The position numbers and the translations under genes are program-made. DNA of 64,000 nt, from contig FUZR01000001.1 of NCBI GenBank assembly GCA_900167895.1, positions 291,144-355,143 on the forward strand, written 5' to 3'. Below the pieces are notes generated by a model that worked only from the letters and a program-made list of their open reading frames with translations, ran no database searches and was not told where the DNA came from. This document shows positions 34,501-42,360 of this stretch, piece after piece; within the stretch, counting starts at the first letter, position 1; each line of letters begins with the position of its first letter. Origin of the DNA: Bacteroidales bacterium WCE2004 (GTDB lineage: Bacteria; Bacteroidota; Bacteroidia; Bacteroidales; UBA932).

Positions 34501-35479
34501 CGATCCGGAGCACCAGAGCAAGGGCACCGGGCTCGGCCTCGCCTACGCCCGCACCCTCGCCGGCCTGCACGGCGGCAAGCTCTATCTGGACCTGAACGTG
34601 CGCGACCTCAACTCGTTCGTGCTGGAACTGCCCGTCGAGCAGCAGGCGCCGATCCACATGGAGACGCCCGAGGAATCCAACCCGCTCGACGAAGGTCAGG
34701 GCATCGACCACGACAGCAGCCGCCACACGCTCCTCATCGTGGAGGACTCCTCAGAGATGCGCGGCTACCTCGCCCGCGAACTCTCCGACGAATACAACAT
34801 CGTCACGGCCGCCAACGGCCAGGACGCCGTGGAGAAGCTGCAGAACGAGAAGATCGACCTCGTGGTCAGCGACATCATGATGCCGCTGATGGACGGCTGC
34901 CAGCTCTGCAACTACATCAAGACCAACATGGAGTTCAGCCACCTGCCCGTGATCCTGCTGACGGCCGCCGTCGGCATGGAGACGCGCCTGCAGACCCTCG
35001 AGGTCGGCGCCGACGGCTACATCGAGAAACCGTTCCCGATCGAGCTGCTCCGCGCCAACATCACCAGCCTGTTCAGGAACCGGGACATCGCCTACAAGCA
35101 GTTCACCGACTCCCCGTTGACGCACTTCAACAGCGTCAATACCAGCAAGATGGACGAGGAGTTCATGGAGAAGCTCCACGGCATCGTGATGAAGCACATG
35201 GCGGAGCAGGACCTCAGCATCGAGACGCTCACCAACCTGATCGGCACGAGCAAGTCCACGCTGTACCGCAAAGTCAAGGCCAACACCGGCCTCAACATCA
35301 ACGAGTACATCCGCCTCTGCCGCCTCAAGCAGGCCGCGGAGATGCTCTCGTCGCAGAAATACCGCATCAACGAGGTGGCCTACATGGTGGGCTTCTCGTC
35401 GCCGTCCTATTTCGCCACGAGCTTCCAGAAGCAGTTCAACATTTCCCCGTCCAGCTTCGTCAAGAACCTCAAAGATTAA
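31577..35479 (+). CDS. Hybrid two-component system regulator (HTCS)
   Basis: A 1300-residue one-protein signalling system typical of Bacteroidetes PULs. Order: signal peptide (1-20), two beta-propellers of Reg_prop repeats (FGFVWIGTRDGLTRFDG, NVWIGTYYNG and others) as periplasmic sugar sensor, a Y_Y_Y domain (about 680-745), one membrane segment (about 748-773), HisKA with His809 (NITHEIRTPL), an ATPase domain (NLLSNAVKY; GTGLGLAYA), a receiver with Asp1099 (VVSDIMMPLMDG) and an AraC-type DNA-binding domain (about 1215-1300). The ATPase G1 box reads NSNGNLIP, with Asn where kinases usually have Asp. I use the ATG at 31577, where the signal peptide starts. Divergent from susC and 9 nt before the GH97 gene. 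Confidence 0.95.
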   Translation: MKSYHPLLLLLAGLLCTSLEAAPYYYFEHYTTHEGLPSNTIHCTYQDRFGFVWIGTRDGLTRFDGYDFRSPSEPGATLMTNLASVDISEDEDGLIWFTTSAGVGYYNPYTGHTESLGLLGSTPAFDLQPDLKGNVWITGDKVYRYIKEDGRIQEYAFPGSSPAKITVDSYDSVWVILNNGSLFNFDKRRDRFDPTPFPHRLTDIQPAEDGRMLAATRTGQVFLIETINMTATQIFDNSAREIRQILERKPGEYWIGTDNGLFVVFLRNGEISEVAEIHNSADPHSLSANYVTSLSKDKAGNVWIGTYYNGINIWQDKQDEFTIYYPNPVAERSMIGSIVRSIVSDSEGGIWFCTEDGGLNRLKPDRRGGEAYEIEPKLNMQGLTMEGDSLWVYTFGKGVWLYDPVKRQPIKHYDVHRSSGVGILTHDGQIVTGSLSGLYYLDREQDRFVRDESFHGGYVHTLFQDSRGNLWIGTYGNGLFCRDSGGNTLLHMTVSSDRGLTADRITSFFEDSQHRIWITTEGGGLCYTEPMPNLANLRLNSITRAEGLPSNVTCAVLEDENRVLWVSSTRGIVRIDGETCQIHDYLFDRQQIMGSQFSYGAAMLARNGMIYMGNTYGLVVFSPARMKKTVLRHPLYITSIEASSAGRTMRLHEPEHTAINSSCIRVKSRDAALLSISFSAPNYSILQHITYEYSLHRGGRELLSDRTAENSVHFTGLRPGHYRFDVNILGADSPNARRSLEFDILAPLLWSVGAKIIYALFLLSLLCFFLYELDMKRRRDRARHITRLENEKQKEIYDAKINFFTNITHEIRTPLTLIKMPLDKLIASGEYTPKAEKDMLTIQANADRLLSLTNQLLDLRKMEKNEIKPVFLKNDFAALVRTTCAKFEQMAAEQKTDLRVDIQKDPFEIMCVRDSVEKIVGNLLSNAVKYTYDSIDVSLKASEDGKTAILRVNSNGNLIPAREAEKIFEIFYQMGDPEHQSKGTGLGLAYARTLAGLHGGKLYLDLNVRDLNSFVLELPVEQQAPIHMETPEESNPLDEGQGIDHDSSRHTLLIVEDSSEMRGYLARELSDEYNIVTAANGQDAVEKLQNEKIDLVVSDIMMPLMDGCQLCNYIKTNMEFSHLPVILLTAAVGMETRLQTLEVGADGYIEKPFPIELLRANITSLFRNRDIAYKQFTDSPLTHFNSVNTSKMDEEFMEKLHGIVMKHMAEQDLSIETLTNLIGTSKSTLYRKVKANTGLNINEYIRLCRLKQAAEMLSSQKYRINEVAYMVGFSSPSYFATSFQKQFNISPSSFVKNLKD

Positions 35480-35488
35480 CCGCATACC

Positions 35489-37411
35489 ATGCATCTGCTC
35501 TCCCTCCTCCTCGCCGTCGGGCTGCCGGTCCTTTCCGGTCCCGACGCCCGCCTCCAGTTGTCTTTCGCGGACGACGGCGGCCAGCTCCAGTACAGCATCT
35601 CCTATGACGGCAAGGCCCTCGTAGCGCCCTCCAGCCTCGGTCTGCAGACCAACGAAGCCGACTACACGCGGCTGGAAGTCGTCTCCGTGGACACGGAGCA
35701 GCTCCGCGATACCTACGTCCTCGACCGCATCAAGGCTTCGCGCATCGACCACGCCGCCCTGCGCGCCGTGCTGCACTGCGCGAACCCCGACGGGCGCAAA
35801 ATCGACATCGAGTGGCACCTGACGGACCACGACGCCGCCTTCCGCTACCTCCTGCCCCGCGAGGGCGAAACCGGCAGCGTGCGCGTGCTGGCCGAGGCGA
35901 GCGCGTTCCGGTTCCCGGAGGGCACGACGGGCTTCCTGACGCCGCAGAGCGACGCAATGACAGGCTGGAAGCGCAGCAAGCCCAGTTATGAGGAATTCTA
36001 CGCCTTCGACGCGCCGCTCGACCGGCGCTCGCAATACGGCCACGGCTACACCTTCCCGTGCCTGTTCCGCGTCGGCCAGGACGGCTGGGTGCTCGTCAGC
36101 GAGACGGGCGTGGACAGCCGCTACTGCGCCTCGCACCTGTCGGACTACGACCCGGCCACGGGCTACACCGTCGCCTTCCCGATGCCGGAAGAGAACAACG
36201 GCAACGGCACCGTCGAGCCCGCTTTCGCGCTGCCCGGCGCCACGCCGTGGCGCACGCTCACCGTGGGCGCGGACCTCGCCCCCATCGTGGAGACGACCGT
36301 CGCCTTTGACGTCGTGGAGCCGCGCTACACCACCACGCGCGCCTACCGCTACGGCAAGAGCAGCTGGAGCTGGATCGTCTGGCAGGACGCCAGCATGAAC
36401 CGCGAAGACCAGGTGGCCTACATCGACCTGGCCGCCGCGATGGGCTGGCCCTACATCCTCATCGACGCGGGCTGGGACCAGGAATTCGGCCATGACGGGA
36501 TGGCGGAGCTCGTCGCCTACGCCCGCAGCGTGGGCGTGGACGTGTTCCTGTGGTATTCCTCCAGCGGCTGGTGGAACGACATCGTCCAGAGCCCCGTCAA
36601 CGTGATGTGCGACCCGCTGGCGCGCAAGCCCGAGATGCGCTGGATGGAGAGCATCGGCGTCAAGGGCATCAAGGTGGACTTCTTCGGCGGCGACAAGCAG
36701 GAGACGATGCGCCTCTACGAGGCCATCCTGAGCGACGCCGACGACCATGGCCTGATGTGCATCTTCCACGGCGCCACCCTGCCGCGCGGCTGGGAGCGGA
36801 TGTATCCCAACTACGTGGGCAGCGAAGCAGTCCTCGCGTCCGAGAACATGGTCTTCGGCCAGAACCACTGCGACCTGGAGTCGAAGTACGCGGCCCTGCA
36901 CCCGTTCCTGCGCAACACGGTCGGCTGCATGGAATTCGGCGGCGTGTTCCTCAACAAGCGCCTCAACCGCGCCAACGGCGCGCCGGGCCCCGGCGGCCGC
37001 GTCTTCGGCACGCAGCGCCGCACCACCGACGCGGCCGAGCTGGCCGTCGCCGTGCTCTACCAGAACCCGGTCCAGAATTTCGCGCTCACGCCCAACAACC
37101 TGACGGACGCGCCCGCTGCCGCGCTGGACTTCCTGCGGGAAGTGCCCACGACCTGGGACGAGACGCGCCTGATCGACGGTTATCCGGGCCGCAACATCGT
37201 GCTGGCCCGCCGCCACGGTGCCGCCTGGTACGTGGCCGCCATCAACGCCTCCGACGAACCGCTGACGCTGGACGTCCGCGCCATCGAGGCGCGCCTGGGC
37301 GGCACCGCCAGCGTGCTGAGCACCGGCAAGGACGGCCTGCAGCGCGGCGCGGCCACGAAAAAGCCGCTCCGCATCCCGAAGGACGACGGAGCGGTGCTCG
37401 TCATTCGCTAG
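35489..37411 (+). CDS. GH97 family alpha-glycosidase, probably retaining type
   Basis: A 640-residue glycoside hydrolase family 97 enzyme with a signal peptide, N-terminal beta-super-sandwich (about 20-270), catalytic barrel (about 280-560) and C-terminal beta domain. The family has inverting alpha-glucosidases and retaining alpha-galactosidases. Here Asp397 in GIKVDFFGG is in the nucleophile place and Glu452 in LASENMVFG is the likely acid; their separation of 55 residues equals that of the retaining BtGal97b pair as I recall it (Asp415/Glu470). An alpha-galactosidase-type retaining enzyme is therefore favoured. Only 9 nt separate it from the regulator gene, so they are cotranscribed. Confidence 0.9.
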   Translation: MHLLSLLLAVGLPVLSGPDARLQLSFADDGGQLQYSISYDGKALVAPSSLGLQTNEADYTRLEVVSVDTEQLRDTYVLDRIKASRIDHAALRAVLHCANPDGRKIDIEWHLTDHDAAFRYLLPREGETGSVRVLAEASAFRFPEGTTGFLTPQSDAMTGWKRSKPSYEEFYAFDAPLDRRSQYGHGYTFPCLFRVGQDGWVLVSETGVDSRYCASHLSDYDPATGYTVAFPMPEENNGNGTVEPAFALPGATPWRTLTVGADLAPIVETTVAFDVVEPRYTTTRAYRYGKSSWSWIVWQDASMNREDQVAYIDLAAAMGWPYILIDAGWDQEFGHDGMAELVAYARSVGVDVFLWYSSSGWWNDIVQSPVNVMCDPLARKPEMRWMESIGVKGIKVDFFGGDKQETMRLYEAILSDADDHGLMCIFHGATLPRGWERMYPNYVGSEAVLASENMVFGQNHCDLESKYAALHPFLRNTVGCMEFGGVFLNKRLNRANGAPGPGGRVFGTQRRTTDAAELAVAVLYQNPVQNFALTPNNLTDAPAAALDFLREVPTTWDETRLIDGYPGRNIVLARRHGAAWYVAAINASDEPLTLDVRAIEARLGGTASVLSTGKDGLQRGAATKKPLRIPKDDGAVLVIR

Positions 37412-37447
37412 ATCCTTCGCTGCGCTCAGGATGACATCCAGGCGCAG

Positions 37448-37918
37448 CTATTTTTTCCCTTCCAAACCTTTGTGCCAGAACCGTGCGGTGATGTCCTCGC
37501 CGTGGTGGTAGAGGCGCTGGTTGGTCGTGGGGCTGTTGAGCGGCCCCCTGGCCGCGATATAAGGCCCCACCTTGACGTAGTCGAAGGCTTCGTAGATCTC
37601 GGGCTCCACCTCCACGCGGCCGGAATAGACCGCCCGCTCCAGCTCCGGATGCGCCGCCCGCAGGTGCTCCGCAATGCCCAGCAGGGCCTGCAGGTCCTTG
37701 CCCTCCCCCAGCAACAGGAAGCAGTTGACGCCGTAGTTGTCGGCGATCAGCCGGTCCACGATCTGCGGGGTCAGTTCCTCGCCGATGTCGAGCTTGAGGA
37801 ACGGCGAGTGGCATCCGGGACAAGAACCCTGGCAGTTGGTAATCTCAACTGCCAGGGTCACCTTGTCCGGAATCTCCTCGAGGACGATGTCCGTGAGCTC
37901 CGGGATATACTTGATCAT
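37448..37918 (-). CDS. nrdG: Anaerobic ribonucleotide reductase activating protein
   Basis: A 156-residue radical SAM activase that installs the glycyl radical in NrdD. The cluster motif CQGSCPGC gives Cys29, Cys33 and Cys36 (CX3CX2C), followed by FLLLGEGKD in the SAM region. Its ATG overlaps the nrdD stop by 4 bp (ATGA), so translation is coupled. Only 36 bp separate it from the convergent GH97 gene; these contain a small inverted repeat (ATCCT/AGGAT around 37412-37432). Confidence 0.92.
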   Translation of the reverse strand: MIKYIPELTDIVLEEIPDKVTLAVEITNCQGSCPGCHSPFLKLDIGEELTPQIVDRLIADNYGVNCFLLLGEGKDLQALLGIAEHLRAAHPELERAVYSGRVEVEPEIYEAFDYVKVGPYIAARGPLNSPTTNQRLYHHGEDITARFWHKGLEGKK

Positions 37919-40113
37919 TCCGTCGGAACGTTCTTCGGATTGTAGAAGCGGTGCTGGGCCTCGATCTGGCGCGGCTCCGCGAAGGAAGACACGCGCTTGA
38001 GGTAGCCGATCACACGCGTGAGGTAGTCGAGGTTGGTGCTGCCGCACTTCGGGCAGACCGTGAGCGTGTCCTTGCTGATGTAGCCGCAGTCGTTGCAGAC
38101 GGTGTTGCGGCAGTTGAAGGTGAAGTAGTTGGTGCCGTAGTGGGCGGCCGTCTTCAACAGGCTCCGGTACTGCTCCTGGGTGAGGTGCTCCGCGATGTTC
38201 ATGTGGAGGGCGGAGCCGCCGTCGAGGTACTTCACGAAGTCCTCGCCGTGGAGCTTGAACTTGTCGATCATCGACACGGTGTCGTCCTCGGGGTTGTAGA
38301 AGTAGGAGCTGTAGAGGTTGTGCTTCTCCGACACGAAGTAGCCGTCCTTCTTGTCCCACTTGTAGTTCTTGGCGGCCAGGTTCTCGGCCGGGACGAACTC
38401 GGTGTTGAACATCGCGTCCGGCGTGCGGTCCTTGCGGTTGGCGATGTTGATCGTCTCGAGGATCGTGTTGACGAAGTCGCCGTATTCGGGGTTCGGGGAG
38501 ACCCGCAGGCCCAGGAACTCGGCGGCCTCCGTCAGGCCGTTGACGCCGACGGTGAGGTACTGCTTGCGCATGTCGATGAAGCCGGCCTTGTAGACGTCGA
38601 GCATGTCGGCCTTGAGGAAGTCCTTGATGATCTCGTTGAACGCGATCTGGTATTTGTGCACCCGCTCGGTCATCTCGCGGATGTCCTTGTCGATGTAGTT
38701 GTTGTAGAGGTCCTCCTTGTCATAGAAGTGCGACACCGGATCCAGCGGCTTGCCGGCCTCGAGGTTGACGCCGCGGCGCTCCAGGAAGTAGCGGCGGACG
38801 GCGTCCTGGATGAGGCGGTTGAGGTTGATGGTCATCACGGACTTGGAACCCGTGGCCACGGAAGCCGTACCCATGGAGTACTGGTGCGTGGTGTGGTTGT
38901 GGCCGTCGTCCTTCTGGATCTCGTTGCGCAGGCGGCAGCAGCTGGACAGGGAGTCGGGGCTGTTGGAGAGGTAGCAGAAGAAGCTGTGGCCCTTGGCCCA
39001 CATCTCGGCGGTGAAGTCGGCGTAGTCCTTGTCGGCGAAGTCGTCGCCGCCGTCGGTCAGCAGGGCCATCGTCTCCACCGGGAAGGTGAGGATATAGTGG
39101 TTGCGCTCTTCGTTGAACCAGTTCATGAAGTGGCGCTGCAGCCAGTCGAGGGTCTCCCACTTCGGTTTGGAACCGTCGGGGAACACGAAGTCGCCGAACA
39201 CACCCTCGAAGTAGGGCTTGTCGAAGTAGCCGATGTTCCAGAACACGGTCTGGTAGCCGCGGTTGCCGGCAGGCATGTTCATCGAGTGGACGACCTGCTG
39301 GAAGTAGTTGTCGATGACCTTGACCAGCGTGCGCTGCTTGACGTTGTTCTCGACCACGTCGTCGAGATGGTTCACATAGTCGTCGCCGTAGTCCTTGCGG
39401 ATGAAGTAGTCGAGGTACATCAGGAACTCGGGCGTGGCCACGGCGCCCATGAACTGCGAGGACACGGAATAGACGAGGTTGATGAATTCGCCGCAGAAGG
39501 ACTTGAGGTCGGTGGGGGCGATGGACACGCCGCCCAGCTCGCGCAGGCCGCTCACCAGGAAGGGATACATCGTGATGGCGACGCAGTACGGGAAGCCCGG
39601 GGTGCCGCTCTCGTCGTGCTTGTAGAGGACGTGGGACTCCAGGTCCTTGATGTACTGGTCCGCCATGGCGCGGCCGTACAGGGCCTTGATCTTGTCCTGC
39701 ATGATGTAGCGGTTCTGCTTGATGTTGTTCTCCTTGTACAGCTCGTTGCCCAGCGTCACGATGTTCTTGCGGGTGACGTTGGCGTTGGCGTCGAACTTGG
39801 AGCCCGTCGCCGCATTGGACGCTTTGATGTAGTCCTTGATGAAGTCGCGCTTCTTGCGGAGATCCAGGTCGGCGTCGAACTTGTCGATATACGCATGGGC
39901 GACCTTCTTGTTGACGGACATCAGGGAATCCTCCACCTGACGGCGGATCTCCCGGCTGGTGATGCCCTCATACACATAAAGGTTGTTGATGATGGAGACG
40001 ACGATGGCATCGTCGCAGTATTCTCCAGCAGTCTTGTAGGCCTCGTGGATGCCACGGGCCAGCTTGGCCTTGTCGAACTCTTCAAAAGAGCCGTTGGTTT
40101 TACGTACGTCCAT
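37915..40113 (-). CDS. nrdD: Anaerobic ribonucleoside-triphosphate reductase
   Basis: A 732-residue class III ribonucleotide reductase that makes deoxynucleotides without oxygen. An ATP-cone regulatory domain is at the N-terminus (about 1-95), the ten-stranded barrel follows, a zinc site is seen in CRNTVCNDCGY and VCPKCGS, and the glycyl radical loop is RVIGYL with Gly703. The ATG at 40113 gives the normal start of the ATP cone. It forms an operon with nrdG. The promoter box lies 56 nt upstream; no NrdR-type repeat was recognised there. Confidence 0.95.
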   Translation of the reverse strand: MDVRKTNGSFEEFDKAKLARGIHEAYKTAGEYCDDAIVVSIINNLYVYEGITSREIRRQVEDSLMSVNKKVAHAYIDKFDADLDLRKKRDFIKDYIKASNAATGSKFDANANVTRKNIVTLGNELYKENNIKQNRYIMQDKIKALYGRAMADQYIKDLESHVLYKHDESGTPGFPYCVAITMYPFLVSGLRELGGVSIAPTDLKSFCGEFINLVYSVSSQFMGAVATPEFLMYLDYFIRKDYGDDYVNHLDDVVENNVKQRTLVKVIDNYFQQVVHSMNMPAGNRGYQTVFWNIGYFDKPYFEGVFGDFVFPDGSKPKWETLDWLQRHFMNWFNEERNHYILTFPVETMALLTDGGDDFADKDYADFTAEMWAKGHSFFCYLSNSPDSLSSCCRLRNEIQKDDGHNHTTHQYSMGTASVATGSKSVMTINLNRLIQDAVRRYFLERRGVNLEAGKPLDPVSHFYDKEDLYNNYIDKDIREMTERVHKYQIAFNEIIKDFLKADMLDVYKAGFIDMRKQYLTVGVNGLTEAAEFLGLRVSPNPEYGDFVNTILETINIANRKDRTPDAMFNTEFVPAENLAAKNYKWDKKDGYFVSEKHNLYSSYFYNPEDDTVSMIDKFKLHGEDFVKYLDGGSALHMNIAEHLTQEQYRSLLKTAAHYGTNYFTFNCRNTVCNDCGYISKDTLTVCPKCGSTNLDYLTRVIGYLKRVSSFAEPRQIEAQHRFYNPKNVPTE

Positions 40114-40169
40114 ATGCTGTAAGTTGAATTCAGTGGTTAGGGACGGGTCTGGCGACACATCCGGTTGTA

Positions 40170-40177
40170 CAAATTTA
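40170..40177 (-). promoter_or_regulatory. -7 promoter box (TAAATTTG) of nrdDG
   Basis: Perfect TAnnTTTG on the minus strand, 56 nt before the nrdD ATG. Confidence 0.55.
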
Positions 40178-40264
40178 GCCCTTCTGCCATGCAAAAGCCC
40201 GCGCACCTGTCTGTTTTTATCAACAAAGTTATAAACAACACGGCTGGCGCGCGTCAGGAGCCGC

Positions 40265-41653
40265 TCAGGAGCCGGGAACGGTCAGCAAGGTCTTCATCCA
40301 GCGGCCGCGGGCGATGCGCACGGCGAAGATGAGGCCCTTGACACACAGTTCAGTAGCCATGGCGATCCAGTAGCCTTCCAGGCCGAATCGGGGTATCAGG
40401 AGAAGGGCGAGTCCGAGACGGATTACCCACATGCTGAGCAGGTTGATGGCCGACGGCACCAGGGTGTCGCCCGCGCCGACGCAGCAGCCGTAGGCGACGA
40501 TGCTGACGCCGAACAGGAGCTCGGCCCAGGCCTGGATGCGCAGGCATCCCGCGCCGAGCGCGATGACCTCCGCGTCCGGGCTCAGCAGCCCCATGATCTG
40601 CGGGGCGAACGCCCACATCAGGACGGCGAGCAGGGTCATCATCGCGGCGCCGGAGCCGATGGTCAGCCAGGCGAAGCGGCGGGCCATGTCGGGCCGCTTC
40701 GCACCCAGGCTCTGGCCCACCAGCGTGGTGGCGGCGTCCTGCATCCCGTAGCCGGGCAGATAGCAGAAGCCTTCGGCGATGATGGCGAAGGAATTGGCCG
40801 CGATGGCGACGGTGCCGAGCGGCGCCACGAGCACGGTCGCGGCGATATAGGCTCCGCGGGTGACCAGATTCTGCAGCCAGAGCGGCCAGCTGATCTTGAA
40901 AGCCCGCGTGTAGATGTCTTTCCGGTCCCCTTCCCCGGCGGGGCTTACGCCGGCCTGGCGCAGCTCGCCGCAGCGGCACGTCGCGTACCAGAGCAGGAAG
41001 GCGCCGGCGCAGAGCGTGGCGAGGCCCGTGCCGACCGCGGCGCCCATGACGCCGAGCCCCAGCACGTAGATGAAGAGGTAGTTGAACGCCACGTCCAGCA
41101 CGCACATCGCGACGCTGGCGATGCCGGAGACCTTGGCGTTGCCGCTGGCGATCACCGTCGCCTCGCAGAAGACGGCCAGCTGCATGACGGGCAGGAAGAG
41201 CGAATAGACCAGGAAATAGGCGGACGCGTCCGCCAGGATTTCGGGCGCCCCGCCCAGCCAGCGCGGCAGCGCGCCGTGGATGGAGACGGCCAGCGCGGCG
41301 AGCAGCACGCTCACGCCCGCGGCCACGAAGATGCCGTGGCGGAAGACGCGCTTCGCGCCGGCGAAATCCTTGGCGCCGCAGCGGTGCGCGACCTGCACGC
41401 TGAAGCCGGAACTGTTTGCGTAGCAGAAACTTGCAAAGATCCAGGTGGTCGAGCTCACAAGCCCGATGGCGGCGGCCTGCCCGGAGCCGAGCCGGCCGAC
41501 CATGGCCGCGTCGATGTAGCTCATCAGGCACATCGCCAGCTGCGCGAGGATCGAAGGCCACGCCAGCAGCATGGTGAGCCGGAACTGCTCACCCTGGCCC
41601 AGCGGCTCTCCGTTGCGGAGACGGCCCATCAATATATCTTTGCGTTCTGCCAT
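40265..41653 (-). CDS. MATE family efflux transporter
   Basis: A 462-residue integral membrane protein with about twelve hydrophobic segments in two halves of the MATE fold (N-terminal LAWPSILAQLAMCLMSYIDA with the inner-half YIDAAMVGRLG motif; repeated pattern near 240-300). MATE pumps export drugs or metabolites in exchange for sodium or protons. Substrate unknown. Single gene with its own promoter. Confidence 0.9.
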   Translation of the reverse strand: MAERKDILMGRLRNGEPLGQGEQFRLTMLLAWPSILAQLAMCLMSYIDAAMVGRLGSGQAAAIGLVSSTTWIFASFCYANSSGFSVQVAHRCGAKDFAGAKRVFRHGIFVAAGVSVLLAALAVSIHGALPRWLGGAPEILADASAYFLVYSLFLPVMQLAVFCEATVIASGNAKVSGIASVAMCVLDVAFNYLFIYVLGLGVMGAAVGTGLATLCAGAFLLWYATCRCGELRQAGVSPAGEGDRKDIYTRAFKISWPLWLQNLVTRGAYIAATVLVAPLGTVAIAANSFAIIAEGFCYLPGYGMQDAATTLVGQSLGAKRPDMARRFAWLTIGSGAAMMTLLAVLMWAFAPQIMGLLSPDAEVIALGAGCLRIQAWAELLFGVSIVAYGCCVGAGDTLVPSAINLLSMWVIRLGLALLLIPRFGLEGYWIAMATELCVKGLIFAVRIARGRWMKTLLTVPGS

Positions 41654-41667
41654 GGTTTTTGGGGGCG

Positions 41668-41675
41668 CAAAGATA
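41668..41675 (-). promoter_or_regulatory. -7 promoter box (TATCTTTG) of the MATE gene
   Basis: Perfect box on the minus strand, 14 nt before the ATG. Confidence 0.6.
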
Positions 41676-41707
41676 CTAAAAAAGCTTATTCAAACAACAG
41701 CGGAAAG

Positions 41708-42259
41708 CTATTGCTGACGCGAGAAGGCCAGCTTGCGGCCGGGCGCTTCGACGACGAGCGAATCGACGTCCAGCCTGCAGATCTGCAGCAGGAGCGTGCC
41801 GGTGGTCTTCGGCTCCTCCGACAGGACCGTCGTCAGCACGAGCTGGTCGCCGTCCAGCGACCAATCCTGCAGCGGTTCGAGCCCCGTGGCCTGTGCGGAG
41901 CCGTCCTCGGCGAGCACCAGGCCCACCTCCTCCGCGCTGGAGCAATCGCGCCAGATGCCGGGCAGCAGGCGGTAGGCCGAAGGCTCCGTGATGTCCAGCT
42001 GCACGGCGTGCATCGTCTCCCCGTCGGGAAGCAGCTCATAGAAGACGCGGACGGCGTCGCCGGGCAGGACGCCCGGGACGGACATCGGATCCGTGCCCAG
42101 CGTACTCACGCTCAGCGAATCGCCCCCGGCGGTCAGCACGGTGACAGAATGGATGGTGGCGTCGATCACGCGGCCCTCCACGGAAGGAGCGGCCTGGCGG
42201 CAGCCGGCCGTCATCCAGACAGCAGCGGCCAGGGCAAGGACGGAAAGGATTCTTTTCAT
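41708..42259 (-). CDS. Small lipocalin-like lipoprotein
   Basis: A 183-residue predicted lipoprotein (signal MKRILSVLALAAAVWMTAGC, Cys20). The first half has short beta strands after a PSVEGRVIDATIHSVTVL segment, and the second half starts with LLPGIWRDCSS and ends with DVDSLVVEAPGRKLAFSR, a pattern seen in lipocalin-like proteins of Bacteroidetes. No function is known. I start at the ATG of the signal peptide rather than seven codons upstream. It has its own promoter and is divergent from the tricorn-type protease gene. Confidence 0.65.
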   Translation of the reverse strand: MKRILSVLALAAAVWMTAGCRQAAPSVEGRVIDATIHSVTVLTAGGDSLSVSTLGTDPMSVPGVLPGDAVRVFYELLPDGETMHAVQLDITEPSAYRLLPGIWRDCSSAEEVGLVLAEDGSAQATGLEPLQDWSLDGDQLVLTTVLSEEPKTTGTLLLQICRLDVDSLVVEAPGRKLAFSRQQ

Positions 42260-42279
42260 ATCGGCAATCAGTTGACTCA

Positions 42280-42287
42280 CAAATATA
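42280..42287 (-). promoter_or_regulatory. -7 promoter box (TATATTTG) of the lipocalin-like gene
   Basis: Perfect box on the minus strand, 20 nt before the ATG. Confidence 0.6.
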
Positions 42288-42360
42288 ATAATTTTCCACC
42301 ACTTTCATATTTGCTACGGAATTAGTAAATTCACGCGCTTTTTAAACTCAGAGTCACAAT

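Noticed and set aside
37412..37447. Terminator between GH97 and nrdG
   Set aside because: Only a 5-bp inverted repeat (ATCCT/AGGAT) and no T-run; too weak to call.
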